From the NCBI GenBank assembly GCA_964539025.1, contig CAZIFA010000001.1, positions 124,001-188,000 of the forward strand: a stretch of 64,000 nt of DNA, given 5' to 3'. A program made the translations under genes and the position numbers. The notes under the pieces were generated by a model that was given only the letters and a program-made list of their open reading frames with translations, did not search any database and was not told where the DNA came from. Origin of the DNA: Micavibrio_A sp964539025. Its GTDB lineage: Bacteria; Pseudomonadota; Alphaproteobacteria; Micavibrionales; Micavibrionaceae. Below, one piece after another: positions 16,210 through 24,206 of this stretch; position 1 is the first letter of the stretch; each line of letters begins with the position of its first letter.

Positions 16210-16932
16210 ATGCCAAAGAAGATCGATAGCATTCTGACACCAGGGCAGAACGTCAACAAACTCGACTTGCGAAAATATATCGCCAGCCGCGAGATCGCCA
16301 CGCCGCAGGACTACGGTGCTTATGGCGACGGCATTGTCGATGATACGGTGGCCATCAACACGGCCTTGGAGGAAAATCAGGCCGTATTCCTGCCGCCTGG
16401 AACCTATCGCATCACCGCGCCCATCGTCCTGAAATATGGTCGCAGGCTGTTCGGGGCTGGAGACGTATCAGCGATACAGGCAAGGGAAGCTCCCTACAGC
16501 GACATTGAACTGCCCGAATACCCTTCCGATTTCAACGCCATCGAAATTGTGGAGGGTTATTGCACCATTCAGGATCTCCGCATCGTCGGCGGCGCAACGG
16601 GAATCATGCTTTATGGCCGCGATAGTCCGTGCGTAAAGAACGTCATCGAGAACGTGTCGATCTGGGATTGCATCAACGGCATGACCTTTGACGGATGGGA
16701 CGATACGAACAAGCCCTGTTATTGGAACAATGCCAGCCGCGTTCTGATCGCAAGACCTCAATTAAACGGGGTTCTGTTTACAATCACGCCGGGGAGTTGG
16801 GATGATCCAGACACGTTCGGGGATAGCCCTAACGCGAACAAGCTCCATGATGTCCGGGTCTATTCTTTTTTCCTGATCGGATGCTCGTATTTGAGAATAA
16901 TAAGGTGGGCGCTGTTTCCTATGCGGATCTAG
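16210..16932 (+). CDS. Pectate-lyase-like beta-helix tail protein, N-terminal portion (frame interrupted)
   Basis: 240 residues. The segment D-Y-G-A-Y-G-D-G-I-V-D-D-T-V-A-I-N-T-A-L, followed by V-F-L-P-P-G-T-Y-R-I, is the classic start of the pectate-lyase-3/right-handed beta-helix fold of phage tailspikes that cleave or bind surface polysaccharide. Homology-like sequence runs to about residue 217 (K-L-H-D-V-R-V-Y-S). The frame then degenerates into a short hydrophobic tail after a T-run at 16865-16871. The likely continuation lies in another frame from 16863, so the gene appears frameshifted or fused to foreign sequence. Start ATG 16210 is 4 nt after the fibre gene. Confidence 0.65.
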   Translation: MPKKIDSILTPGQNVNKLDLRKYIASREIATPQDYGAYGDGIVDDTVAINTALEENQAVFLPPGTYRITAPIVLKYGRRLFGAGDVSAIQAREAPYSDIELPEYPSDFNAIEIVEGYCTIQDLRIVGGATGIMLYGRDSPCVKNVIENVSIWDCINGMTFDGWDDTNKPCYWNNASRVLIARPQLNGVLFTITPGSWDDPDTFGDSPNANKLHDVRVYSFFLIGCSYLRIIRWALFPMRI

Positions 16933-17243
16933 AGATTGGAATTGAGTCTGTCCGCTTTGTTGAAGATGGAGCAGTGCCAAGAGACGCACAAATCGTAGAT
17001 CATACATGGCGGTATGTTAATAAATCTGGTGGCCCAGACCGACGTTTCAACAACAATCGCCAAATTCCAATCTGCCAATACGAAGATATGAATTTGATTA
17101 GCGCGACAGGTTTGAATGAAAGGATTGAATTTTCAAAAATCGGAAATGTGTATCAGTTTCAAGCATCGATTAGTCAATTGGCCGGCATAATTCTATCTGC
17201 AAAACCTAACCCCAAAAAAATAGGTGCAGTTTCTCAAGCATAA
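16881..17243 (+). CDS. C-terminal remnant following the broken beta-helix gene
   Basis: 120 residues in a different frame from the preceding gene, overlapping it by 52 nt. The frame is open from 16863, so the ATG at 16881 is probably not a real start. The sequence (F-E-N-N-K-V-G-A-V-S-Y-A-D-L-E-I-G) could be the distal part of a tail protein. Base composition becomes visibly more AT-rich here than in 13770-16860, so a junction between two sources is as likely as a simple frameshift. No function can be assigned. Confidence 0.4.
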   Translation: MLVFENNKVGAVSYADLEIGIESVRFVEDGAVPRDAQIVDHTWRYVNKSGGPDRRFNNNRQIPICQYEDMNLISATGLNERIEFSKIGNVYQFQASISQLAGIILSAKPNPKKIGAVSQA

Positions 17244-17251
17244 TGTTTGAG

Positions 17252-17566
17252 CTACTCGGTCTGTCCTTGAATCCGGCATTCCCATGTCGGTATTGCTGGA
17301 TTGTGGTATATGCTATCTTTACGGTACGGGCGTTGCTGTAAATAGGCGGTTTGCGGAGGTTTGCCACAGCGTCCACATTTTAAGTTTTCTATCGTCTCCG
17401 CAACGGTGCGCTTCGGGTGGGCTTTGAGCAGCTTTTCAGCAAGTATCAGGTCTTCCGGCCCGCAACATGAGATCGCCAGCCACGCGCCGGGGAAGTCAGA
17501 CAGGGGGCGTTGACCTATGCCTTGGCAGCTCTGATATTTTTCTGGATCTGGGCAGGAATCTGACAT
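17252..17566 (-). CDS. Small cysteine-rich hypothetical protein
   Basis: 104 residues from ATG 17566. Cysteine pairs C-C-G-P-E-D and C-G-R-C-G-K-P suggest a zinc-ribbon-like unit. The N-terminal S-D-S-C-P-D-P-E-K-Y-Q-S-C resembles small proteins I associate with alphaproteobacterial phage and plasmid DNA, but I cannot name a family. It is convergent with the tail remnant and stands alone. No Shine-Dalgarno is obvious, so the start is uncertain. Confidence 0.5.
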   Translation of the reverse strand: MSDSCPDPEKYQSCQGIGQRPLSDFPGAWLAISCCGPEDLILAEKLLKAHPKRTVAETIENLKCGRCGKPPQTAYLQQRPYRKDSIYHNPAIPTWECRIQGQTE

Positions 17567-17632
17567 AGAACAAAGTAAGAACAAAAAACGGGTTTTGTCG
17601 AGTCAAAAAAGCAATTTTTAGGTAAAGTGGAT

Positions 17633-17959
17633 ATGGGCGAAAAAATCTACGGTCTGGTACAGCATCCCGCGCGGGAAACGCTGGATCAGGAATACAGCGC
17701 GGTTGCGCCTTCTGGGGAATATTCAGTGGCGTTTGATGATCGAGCGTGGGGCAAGTCGACCAATCTGTTCTGCTACTTCACGGATATTACCAGTGGCCAG
17801 AAATACCGCCTGAGTGTGTTCGCCCGTCAAAATTACCGCCCGTATGACAATGGGGTTTCTTTTCGGGATGCGGTCTTTGGAAGCCGCTACAAAATTACGA
17901 TTGAAGCGAGTAAGAATGGCTTGCCAAAATTCCTATCGGCTGTCATATTCCCGGCCTAG
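17633..17959 (+). CDS. Hypothetical protein
   Basis: About 108 residues from ATG 17633; a GTG at 17627 is an equally possible start. It is beta-rich and aromatic (V-F-A-R-Q-N-Y-R-P-Y-D), without signal peptide, membrane helix or recognisable motif. A terminator-like hairpin begins at its stop codon. It may be cargo of the prophage remnant. Confidence 0.5.
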   Translation: MGEKIYGLVQHPARETLDQEYSAVAPSGEYSVAFDDRAWGKSTNLFCYFTDITSGQKYRLSVFARQNYRPYDNGVSFRDAVFGSRYKITIEASKNGLPKFLSAVIFPA

Positions 17960-17979
17960 AGGAAAAAAATCCTCTTTTT
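17958..17979 (+). terminator. Intrinsic terminator after the 17633 gene
   Basis: AGAGGA (17958-17963) and TCCTCT (17970-17975) form a short stem around an A-rich loop, followed by Ts. Confidence 0.6.
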
Positions 17980-18071
17980 ATGCGGAGTATGATGGCGCAC
18001 CCCGCAAAGCCAAGGTTTACTGGAGAAAATTCTCGCTCAAGGTTCCTATGGTGCACCATTTTTCAAGCAAA

Positions 18072-20726
18072 TTACGCCCTTGCCAAAGTCGGCACTGCGG
18101 CCAGAATCTTTTCTGCCAGTTCGCCTTTGACATACGCCATTTGTAATCCTTTTGCTTTACCGACGATGTGAATGTCTCCTGAATTCAGAAGCTCCCCTCT
18201 ATTGGCAAAGTCTATAAAAAATCTATTGGCTCTGTGCGTGAGTCTTCTCAGATTATTGTTTTTCTCCAGAATCTGGTCGACCATACGCATCGAGAGAAGC
18301 ACGCCATGTTTGTTATGCTGGCCGTCGACAAGGGTGACGGGCACATCATGGGCGTTGATCCATTCGCGAATGAACCTGTTCTTTAGATTTGCGTAGCCAA
18401 GATGGGCGAAGTAGTTTCCGCCTTCTGCGCGCAAGAACCCTTCTGTATTCCACTCGGCCTTTTTCAATGCTTCTGCATCCGGTGCGGGTGGATTTATTAC
18501 AGGATTCGGCTCGGAAAAATCCGCTATCTCCATCGCCCTTCTTGCCAGATCGCCCTGAACAAAGGCTGTCCTAGATTGGCCATAGTGGGAAATTGTATGC
18601 ATGTCTTTTAGGCCCAACGAGCCGGCCATGTGTCGGAAGTTGGCAAAATATGATGAGCTTCTAAAATTCTGGACATGTATTGCCGGGTCTTCTTTCCTGA
18701 GTTGGTCGGCAATTCTCAAAGGAATGACAATGCCAAGTTCTTTTGTGCCTTCGGCTCTGATGGCTACAGGTTTATCGTTCTCCAGTATCCATTGAATCAA
18801 TGGGCTCGAATTCTGGTTTGCGCCCGTGGGTGTAGCAAAAAAACGATCATTTTCTTTAGAGATAAAGTCCAGAATTCTTTCGGCGGCGGGTATTGCAGGT
18901 GGCTGGGCAGCAAACGGCGCGGCGGCAACGCCCGCTATCGCCATCATCCTGTCTGCCAATGCACCCTTTGCGTACGCCATCTTGTTGTCGCCAAGCCTGC
19001 TGAGCAGGTGCATGGCGTTCGGCGGCATCACCTGATTGCCGGTTTTCATGCTTCCAAAATAATATTCGATCGCATAATCACCGTTGTCAATATTCACATC
19101 GTCGTTCAGGAGTTTGTGGGCGATTTCCATGGGGAACAGGGCGCCCTGCCTTTGTCCTTTGATCTTGACGGTGATCGGTTTTTTGTTGTCGGCCATCCAT
19201 TCTATCAGGGCGTTTGTATTTTCTTCGGCGGATAAAGATTCGATAAAAAATTGTCCGTTTTCTTCACGGATAAGATGCGACATTGGATCGGGTGAATCTT
19301 TTTTACCCTCAACGGCAGGTGCCGATGTTGCCGTTATGGCGTCCATTGTCATCTTTATCGCCCTGCCCTCCAACTCGCCCCTCACATATCCTATCTGTGG
19401 AATAGTAAAATGGCTAAGCAGATACACGGTTTGTGGGTCTGTCTCTATGTCGTAGGCGAAATGCTCGGTGATCGGATGGTTTTTGTTGCGTAGACTCCGA
19501 TCCTTATCCAGCATTTTTAAAGCGATTGATCGCGGAACAAGAACGCCGTGCGGTTGTCCGTCCTTATCGACGTGCACCGGCTTTTGGTTAGCGTTCATCC
19601 ACTCCATAAGGGCGTTTGAATTTTCTCCGACCAAAATGGCTATGGTGAAAAATTGGCCATCTTGTTCAACCATGAACTCGTTCACACGATTTATGGGGCC
19701 GTGCTTTTTTTCAGGAGCCGGTGGCGGAGTAGACGGTTTCTTATTGGCCCATCCTCTGACATCCTCCCAGTTGGCTACTTCTTCCGGGATTTCCGCTGCA
19801 GTCTTGAGCACATTGGCGGCATTTGCGCCCGACGGGATAAACGCGATGACGGGTGTGTTTCTCAGATTGAATACAGTGATAGCCTGGCTGTTTCTACGTG
19901 CTTCTGCATCATCAAGAAAATTTGTCAACGCATGAATCGGCGTAATTCCCAACACAGCCTCTGCATTATTTTGCAGCGGTGCTTTGGCAAGCCAGACTGG
20001 TGCCAGAAGGCCGACCATTCTCATTTGCTCGTTATAAATTATCAGTGGCTTTTTCTCACTCAAGATCCAGTCGCGGCAAAGCTGGGCGCCAACCCCCATG
20101 TCTTTTGCCGCATAGCCGTGTGAACCGCTGTTTACCTTCTTTATACGGGGGACGGGCTTTTCAGGTGGGAGTGGTTGTTTTGCTTCTTGCCGGGTGGAAG
20201 CAGCTTGCTTTTTTACGACAGGCGTTGCCGGTGGCGGTACAAAAGCTGCTGGCGTGGTTGCCTGTGTAGTATGGGTATGAGTCGGAGATGATTCAGCATA
20301 AGCAGGGTGTTTCTCTGCTTTTGGTGCAGTAACAAGAGGGGGTGGAGGCATAACAGGACGGAATGGCACGAGTACTTTAGGGACTGTAGGATGTAGCCCG
20401 ACTTTTACAGAAAGAATCGTCATCAGAACCGGATTTTGCAGGTATGGTTCGCCAATTCCCTTCGCTCTATATCTGATTTTATTGGCCGCGCTATTCCGCA
20501 ATTCTCTCGCCAGGCTAAGTTGAATGCCTAACGTTTCGGCCATAATGCTTAAAGGTCTTGGTTTGTCGGACAGAATTTCATCGATAATCGCCCTCTCGTT
20601 TGGATCTTCGATGTTCGTTTTGGTGGCCAGTTCCCTTAGATCGTCGATTTCATCTCTCTCTGCTGTCGGCGATGTACCGCCCGTTTTGTGATTTGCTTCT
20701 TTACCTAAGGTATCTGATATCGACAT
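18072..20726 (-). CDS. Large modular protein: sigma-4-like HTH plus tandem repeat modules, unknown
   Basis: 884 residues. Residues 28-90 resemble sigma-factor region 4 (N-E-R-A-I-I-D-E-I-L...P-L-S-I-M-A-E-T-L-G-I-Q-L-S-L-A-R-E-L-R). Residues 112-200 are a Pro/Ala-rich linker. Four related modules follow (about 350-460, 484-598, 618-736, 763-880), with a weaker one at 208-310. Each module has a W-(I/M) helix, then K-P-V/I, a G-x-x-x-G-V-L-x-P turn and an I-A-x-x-L helix, and ends in A-Y-V-K-G-E-L-A-like sequence. The hairpin resembles Phd/YefM antitoxin cores, but this is inference. There is no signal peptide or membrane helix. It is isolated at the right edge of the accessory region. Confidence 0.75.
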   Translation of the reverse strand: MSISDTLGKEANHKTGGTSPTAERDEIDDLRELATKTNIEDPNERAIIDEILSDKPRPLSIMAETLGIQLSLARELRNSAANKIRYRAKGIGEPYLQNPVLMTILSVKVGLHPTVPKVLVPFRPVMPPPPLVTAPKAEKHPAYAESSPTHTHTTQATTPAAFVPPPATPVVKKQAASTRQEAKQPLPPEKPVPRIKKVNSGSHGYAAKDMGVGAQLCRDWILSEKKPLIIYNEQMRMVGLLAPVWLAKAPLQNNAEAVLGITPIHALTNFLDDAEARRNSQAITVFNLRNTPVIAFIPSGANAANVLKTAAEIPEEVANWEDVRGWANKKPSTPPPAPEKKHGPINRVNEFMVEQDGQFFTIAILVGENSNALMEWMNANQKPVHVDKDGQPHGVLVPRSIALKMLDKDRSLRNKNHPITEHFAYDIETDPQTVYLLSHFTIPQIGYVRGELEGRAIKMTMDAITATSAPAVEGKKDSPDPMSHLIREENGQFFIESLSAEENTNALIEWMADNKKPITVKIKGQRQGALFPMEIAHKLLNDDVNIDNGDYAIEYYFGSMKTGNQVMPPNAMHLLSRLGDNKMAYAKGALADRMMAIAGVAAAPFAAQPPAIPAAERILDFISKENDRFFATPTGANQNSSPLIQWILENDKPVAIRAEGTKELGIVIPLRIADQLRKEDPAIHVQNFRSSSYFANFRHMAGSLGLKDMHTISHYGQSRTAFVQGDLARRAMEIADFSEPNPVINPPAPDAEALKKAEWNTEGFLRAEGGNYFAHLGYANLKNRFIREWINAHDVPVTLVDGQHNKHGVLLSMRMVDQILEKNNNLRRLTHRANRFFIDFANRGELLNSGDIHIVGKAKGLQMAYVKGELAEKILAAVPTLARA

Positions 20727-20816
20727 AGTTTCTTACCCCCAAAATCATACTTGAAAGTCGCAATATACAGGGTTTGCGTGGCGACGCAAGTTGCCATAAC
20801 GGGTTTTGTGTTGTTT

Positions 20817-21719
20817 TTACTTATTCGGACCGTCTTTGGATGGCGGGAGCGGGGGCAGTGCTACAGGAACATGTTCCGGCTCGCACTCAACCGAGGATTT
20901 AAGCAGTTCCGGCCATTTTTCAACCCAGCCGCGCTCATGATCGGCGTCCTGCACCAACGTGTAGTGAACGCAGCTTGAATCTCCCATCGCCTGGCGGAAG
21001 GAATGATAAACGGATGGCGGCGTCACTTCGTCGCCCGCGCCGGTGAAATGGTGTTGCGGAATGCCCGCAATCTTGGGCGCGATATCCGGTGCCTTGATAT
21101 TGTCGGGATCGAGCTTGTGGCGTTCCGCAAAAACAACATCGGGGTTCAAATTGCCCGCGACGGTGCGCAGAGAGGCGATATCTTTTCGAACCGTGGCGAG
21201 CTGTGCCGCGATGTTCGCGCCTCCGTCATAACCGATCAGGTTAAATTCGGTGATGTCATACCGCGTTTTGATTTCATCCAGCGCTTCGTTATAGGCGGCG
21301 AGCACTTCGGGCGAGAAACGCCGCGTACTCCAGAATTTTATATTGCATGTGTTCTGCGCAGCTTCTTCGAGGAACTGGCAGGGGCGGGAGATATAGACGA
21401 GGTTGTCAGCATTATCACGGGAGGCAAGGTGCAGCCCAACGGGATTCTCCGGTGTCGGGTCATCCGTGATCGTCCTATCTAGATAGGATGGCGATCCGTC
21501 GCCTTCGATGTAAAGATTGGCGGGCTGATAACGTTCATGCATGCGTTCCCACAGTTGGAAATTCATTCCGCCGGTCGAAAGACGGCGTTCCACCATGAAG
21601 GCGGGGCGGGCGATGCGTTCTGCCGCGACTTCGCGGATTTCGTTAACGGCGGTGGTGCAGGCCGCGACACCGGCGAGCAGTGCCACCACGGTCAGGGATT
21701 TCAGAATTTGTTTTTTCAT
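20817..21719 (-). CDS. Lipoprotein with alpha/beta-hydrolase fold
   Basis: 300 residues from ATG 21719, chosen because it starts a clean lipoprotein signal (MKKQILKSLTVVALLAGVAAC, cysteine 21); in-frame ATGs at 21731 and 21755 are alternatives. The nucleophile-elbow position reads L-I-G-Y-D-G-G-A, so aspartate stands where serine is usual. Downstream candidates G-A-G-D-E-V and D-A-D-H-E-R would complete an acid and histidine. It could be an Asp-nucleophile hydrolase or a non-catalytic relative. The C-terminus is proline-rich. It is the first core-like gene right of the accessory region. Confidence 0.75.
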   Translation of the reverse strand: MKKQILKSLTVVALLAGVAACTTAVNEIREVAAERIARPAFMVERRLSTGGMNFQLWERMHERYQPANLYIEGDGSPSYLDRTITDDPTPENPVGLHLASRDNADNLVYISRPCQFLEEAAQNTCNIKFWSTRRFSPEVLAAYNEALDEIKTRYDITEFNLIGYDGGANIAAQLATVRKDIASLRTVAGNLNPDVVFAERHKLDPDNIKAPDIAPKIAGIPQHHFTGAGDEVTPPSVYHSFRQAMGDSSCVHYTLVQDADHERGWVEKWPELLKSSVECEPEHVPVALPPLPPSKDGPNK

Positions 21720-21797
21720 GGGCTGGCTCATCCGGCTTGGAAAAGGAATCATCAATAACCCGGATAGTTTAGGCCGAATCCCTGGCTTTGGCCATGC

Positions 21798-22418
21798 CTA
21801 ATCCGGCCTTGGGTGCCAGCCGTTCAGCCATTCTTCGAGCGGGACGACATAGGCCGGGACGCCGTTATCCTCATACCAGGAATCGATCGCAAACTGCGCG
21901 CCGTTGTCCTTTTGCGTGATGATTGCGGTCTGGTGCATCCATCCGCGGCCCGAGATGATGGGATATCGCACCTGCGGTTGTTCGATTTCATGGAAGCGCA
22001 TCAACCCGCGCTGCTTGAGCATCATCATATAGATCGTCGTGTTCGTGCTTTCATCGACGCAATCGAGTTGCCCGTCGCCTGTCTGGATGAACGTGCCTTC
22101 GCGGTCATGTTCTGTGTGTGTGATCGGGCCGACAACTTCTTCAAAAACGCCGATGGTTTTGGCAATTTTTTCACGCTCTTGGGCTGCGTTCTTCGCTTTG
22201 CTTCCGAATGATTTTTCGATCTTGTTCCAGTCGGCTTTGTTTAAAGAAACATTTTTCACGACCTTGCAGCCGTAATTCTGGCAATGCGGGAAGCTTTTCG
22301 CGTCGGGCATGGAAAGTTTCTTGCTCTGCATGTAATCGGGCAGGGAAGGATAAAGTTGGCTCGCGCATCCGGGAAGGAGCAGCAGGGCGGCAAGGGCGAG
22401 AGGGCGGATAGGATTCAT
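21798..22418 (-). CDS. Lipoprotein with Cys-His-Asp transglutaminase-like core
   Basis: 206 residues; lipoprotein signal with lipobox L-L-P-G-C. The mature domain has Q-L-D-C-V-D-E-S-T-N-T-T, a later M-H-Q-T-A-I-I and A-I-D-S-W-Y-E-D-N-G, the Cys/His/Asp order of transglutaminase-like cysteine proteases. The same layout occurs in uncharacterised alphaproteobacterial lipoproteins. The ATG overlaps the xthA stop by 3 nt, so the pair is translationally coupled. A periplasmic peptide or cell-wall target is plausible but unproven. Confidence 0.75.
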   Translation of the reverse strand: MNPIRPLALAALLLLPGCASQLYPSLPDYMQSKKLSMPDAKSFPHCQNYGCKVVKNVSLNKADWNKIEKSFGSKAKNAAQEREKIAKTIGVFEEVVGPITHTEHDREGTFIQTGDGQLDCVDESTNTTIYMMMLKQRGLMRFHEIEQPQVRYPIISGRGWMHQTAIITQKDNGAQFAIDSWYEDNGVPAYVVPLEEWLNGWHPRPD

Positions 22419-23185
22419 TCTTTGATGGTCAGTATGACGGGTGTGTGGTCGGACGGCGACTCTTCGCCGCGCGGTTCTTTGTCTATGGTGCAGGAGATGA
22501 GGCGGTCTGTCACGGGGGGCGATAAAAGAAAATGATCGATGCGGATTCCAAAATCTTTAGGCCAGCATCCGGCTTGGTAATCCCAGAATGTGTATTGATG
22601 TGTTTGTTGATTCAACGCTCTGAACGCATCGGTTAATCCGATATTTAAAAATTTGCGAAACGCCTGGCGCGTTTCGATACGGAACAACGCGTCATTTGCC
22701 CACACCGCAGGATCCCAACAATCTTTGTCTTCGGGTATGACGTTGAAGTCGCCCGTGACCAAAAACGGCACTTCGTCAACGCGTAGTTGATAAAGTCTCT
22801 GATAAAGACGTTCCATCCATTTGAGTTTGTACTCGAATTTTTCGCCGGGTACGGGATTGCCGTTGGGAAGATAAATATTGATGATGCGGAGCCCATCGTT
22901 CGTCTCGACCTCTAAATATCTCGCCTGCTCATCCGCATCATCGCCCGGCAATTTGTTCAAAATCACGGTGACGGGGGATTTCGAAAGTATGGCGACGCCG
23001 TTATACGCCTTCTGCCCGACCGCTTGAATCTGGTGTCCGTCAAATGCGTCGGCTGGGAATTCCAGCCCCTTCAGTTCCTGAAGGCATAAAATATCCGGAT
23101 CGACACGTTCCAGCCACCGCCGGACATGCTCTGTCCGCGCCTTGATCGAATTGACGTTCCATGTGGCGATTTTCATACGGTTCAT
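22415..23185 (-). CDS. xthA: Exodeoxyribonuclease III
   Basis: 256 residues of the exonuclease-endonuclease-phosphatase fold: M-K-I-A-T-W-N-V-N-S-I at the start, L-C-L-Q-E-L-K-G (metal-binding Glu), G-D-F-N-V (Asp-Asn) and the terminal S-D-H-T-P-V (catalytic Asp-His). It acts on apurinic sites and 3' ends in base-excision repair. I chose ATG 23185 because AAGGGGAA lies 7 nt upstream; ATG 23176 is the next candidate, and an in-frame extension to 23272 would run into the repeat element at 23224-23305. Convergent with nothing; upstream of the lipoprotein gene. Confidence 0.95.
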   Translation of the reverse strand: MNRMKIATWNVNSIKARTEHVRRWLERVDPDILCLQELKGLEFPADAFDGHQIQAVGQKAYNGVAILSKSPVTVILNKLPGDDADEQARYLEVETNDGLRIINIYLPNGNPVPGEKFEYKLKWMERLYQRLYQLRVDEVPFLVTGDFNVIPEDKDCWDPAVWANDALFRIETRQAFRKFLNIGLTDAFRALNQQTHQYTFWDYQAGCWPKDFGIRIDHFLLSPPVTDRLISCTIDKEPRGEESPSDHTPVILTIKE

Positions 23186-23223
23186 ACTGGCATTCCCCTT
23201 CCGAGGCCGCAATCCCCCCAATC

Positions 23224-23305
23224 CGTCATCCCGAACGAATGTGAGGGATCTTTGGCCTATCCGTTCTATCAAGGATTCCTCACCCGTAAAGGGTTCGGAA
23301 TGACG
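23224..23305. repeat. Palindromic repeat, TGTCATCC family (solo)
   Basis: CGTCATCCCGAAC (23224-23236) pairs with GTTCGGAATGACG (23293-23305) with one mismatch. The body contains GAGGGATCTTTGG, also related to the repeat at 27435-27520. It fills the gap between xthA and erpA. Confidence 0.75.
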
Positions 23306-23323
23306 GTAGGGTAATATTGCAAT

Positions 23324-23653
23324 CTAAACCGAAAAACTCGTGCCACAGCCGCAGGATGATTGCGCGTTGGGGTTTTGCACCTCGAAATGCGCGCCGATCA
23401 ACTCGTCCGTGTAATTGATAACCGCGCCCTTCATATAGGGCAGGGAGATGTCGTCGATAATCACGCCCGCGCCGTCGCGCTCGAACAATTCGTCATCGGG
23501 CTTCACGTCTGAATCCAGCGAAAACCGATACTCAAATCCCTGGCATCCGCCGCTATCCACCATGATGCGTAGCTTGAGCGCAGGGTTATTTTCCTGCTGC
23601 TGCAAAAACTTGATCCGTTTGATCAGTCCGTCGGTGAGGGTGATGGCGCTCAT
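23324..23653 (-). CDS. erpA: Iron-sulfur cluster insertion protein, ErpA/IscA type
   Basis: 110 residues from ATG 23653; a longer in-frame start at 23704 would overlap the upstream gene. A-type carrier with the three conserved cysteines: S-G-G-C-Q-G-F and the C-terminal S-C-G-C-G. It delivers Fe-S clusters to apoproteins. The ATG overlaps the preceding stop by one base (TAATG), so it is coupled to the transglutaminase-like gene. Placement near xthA and dgt is the usual alphaproteobacterial context for erpA. Confidence 0.93.
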   Translation of the reverse strand: MSAITLTDGLIKRIKFLQQQENNPALKLRIMVDSGGCQGFEYRFSLDSDVKPDDELFERDGAGVIIDDISLPYMKGAVINYTDELIGAHFEVQNPNAQSSCGCGTSFSV

Positions 23654-24150
23654 TATGTCCGCTCCGCAAACCAGTTGTTGATGGCGTTCCATCCCGCACC
23701 GCATTGCGAGAAGATATTATTAGTGTAACCCGGATCGTCCCATTTGTTCATAAAGGTAATCGCTTCTTCTTGCGTGTAAAGCTTCGTGATGGGGAAACAG
23801 GATTGTCCACCCCCGCCAAAACTGCCAATCGTAAAGCCGTATTTCGCCATGGAGGGTTGCAAGCTCGCATCGGCGATGGTCCATTCCCCGTCAATCATGA
23901 CTTCGGGGTAAAAATGCGTACAGGGCATATTGGCAGGTAAAAGATCCACAATCTCGGCGGGAATAAGCTTTTTATCCCAATAGGTATCGCCTATGCGCCC
24001 GCGCACGGCGTACCCTAACATCCCGAGCCTTTCTATCAATTCCATGCTTTTGAACACGCAATTATTGGCAGGAACGCCGGGGGCTAAGCACAGCCCGTAT
24101 GGCCTTGCCTGAACTTCTTTGAAAATCGCAATCGCGCGGGAATGATCCAT
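23653..24150 (-). CDS. Transglutaminase-like hypothetical protein
   Basis: 165 residues, cytoplasmic (no signal). P-A-N-N-C-V-F-K-S with a cysteine at about residue 31, then T-H-F-Y-P-E-V and W-T-I-A-D-A-S-L, gives the Cys-His-Asp spacing of transglutaminase-like folds. The function is unknown. It is divergent from dgt, sharing a 56-bp intergenic region, and is coupled to erpA downstream. The insertion of a gene between erpA and dgt is unusual in my experience of this cluster. Confidence 0.65.
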   Translation of the reverse strand: MDHSRAIAIFKEVQARPYGLCLAPGVPANNCVFKSMELIERLGMLGYAVRGRIGDTYWDKKLIPAEIVDLLPANMPCTHFYPEVMIDGEWTIADASLQPSMAKYGFTIGSFGGGGQSCFPITKLYTQEEAITFMNKWDDPGYTNNIFSQCGAGWNAINNWFAERT

Positions 24151-24206
24151 TGGACATATATATAAGGTGTCTTGTTAATCTTTTCCACCCTCATTACAAT
24201 TCCCGC

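Noticed and set aside
13770..17243. Complete prophage
   Set aside because: Only distal tail genes remain; no capsid, terminase, portal, lysis genes or intact integrase.
22645..22896. Small minus-strand frame
   Set aside because: Out-of-frame shadow within xthA.
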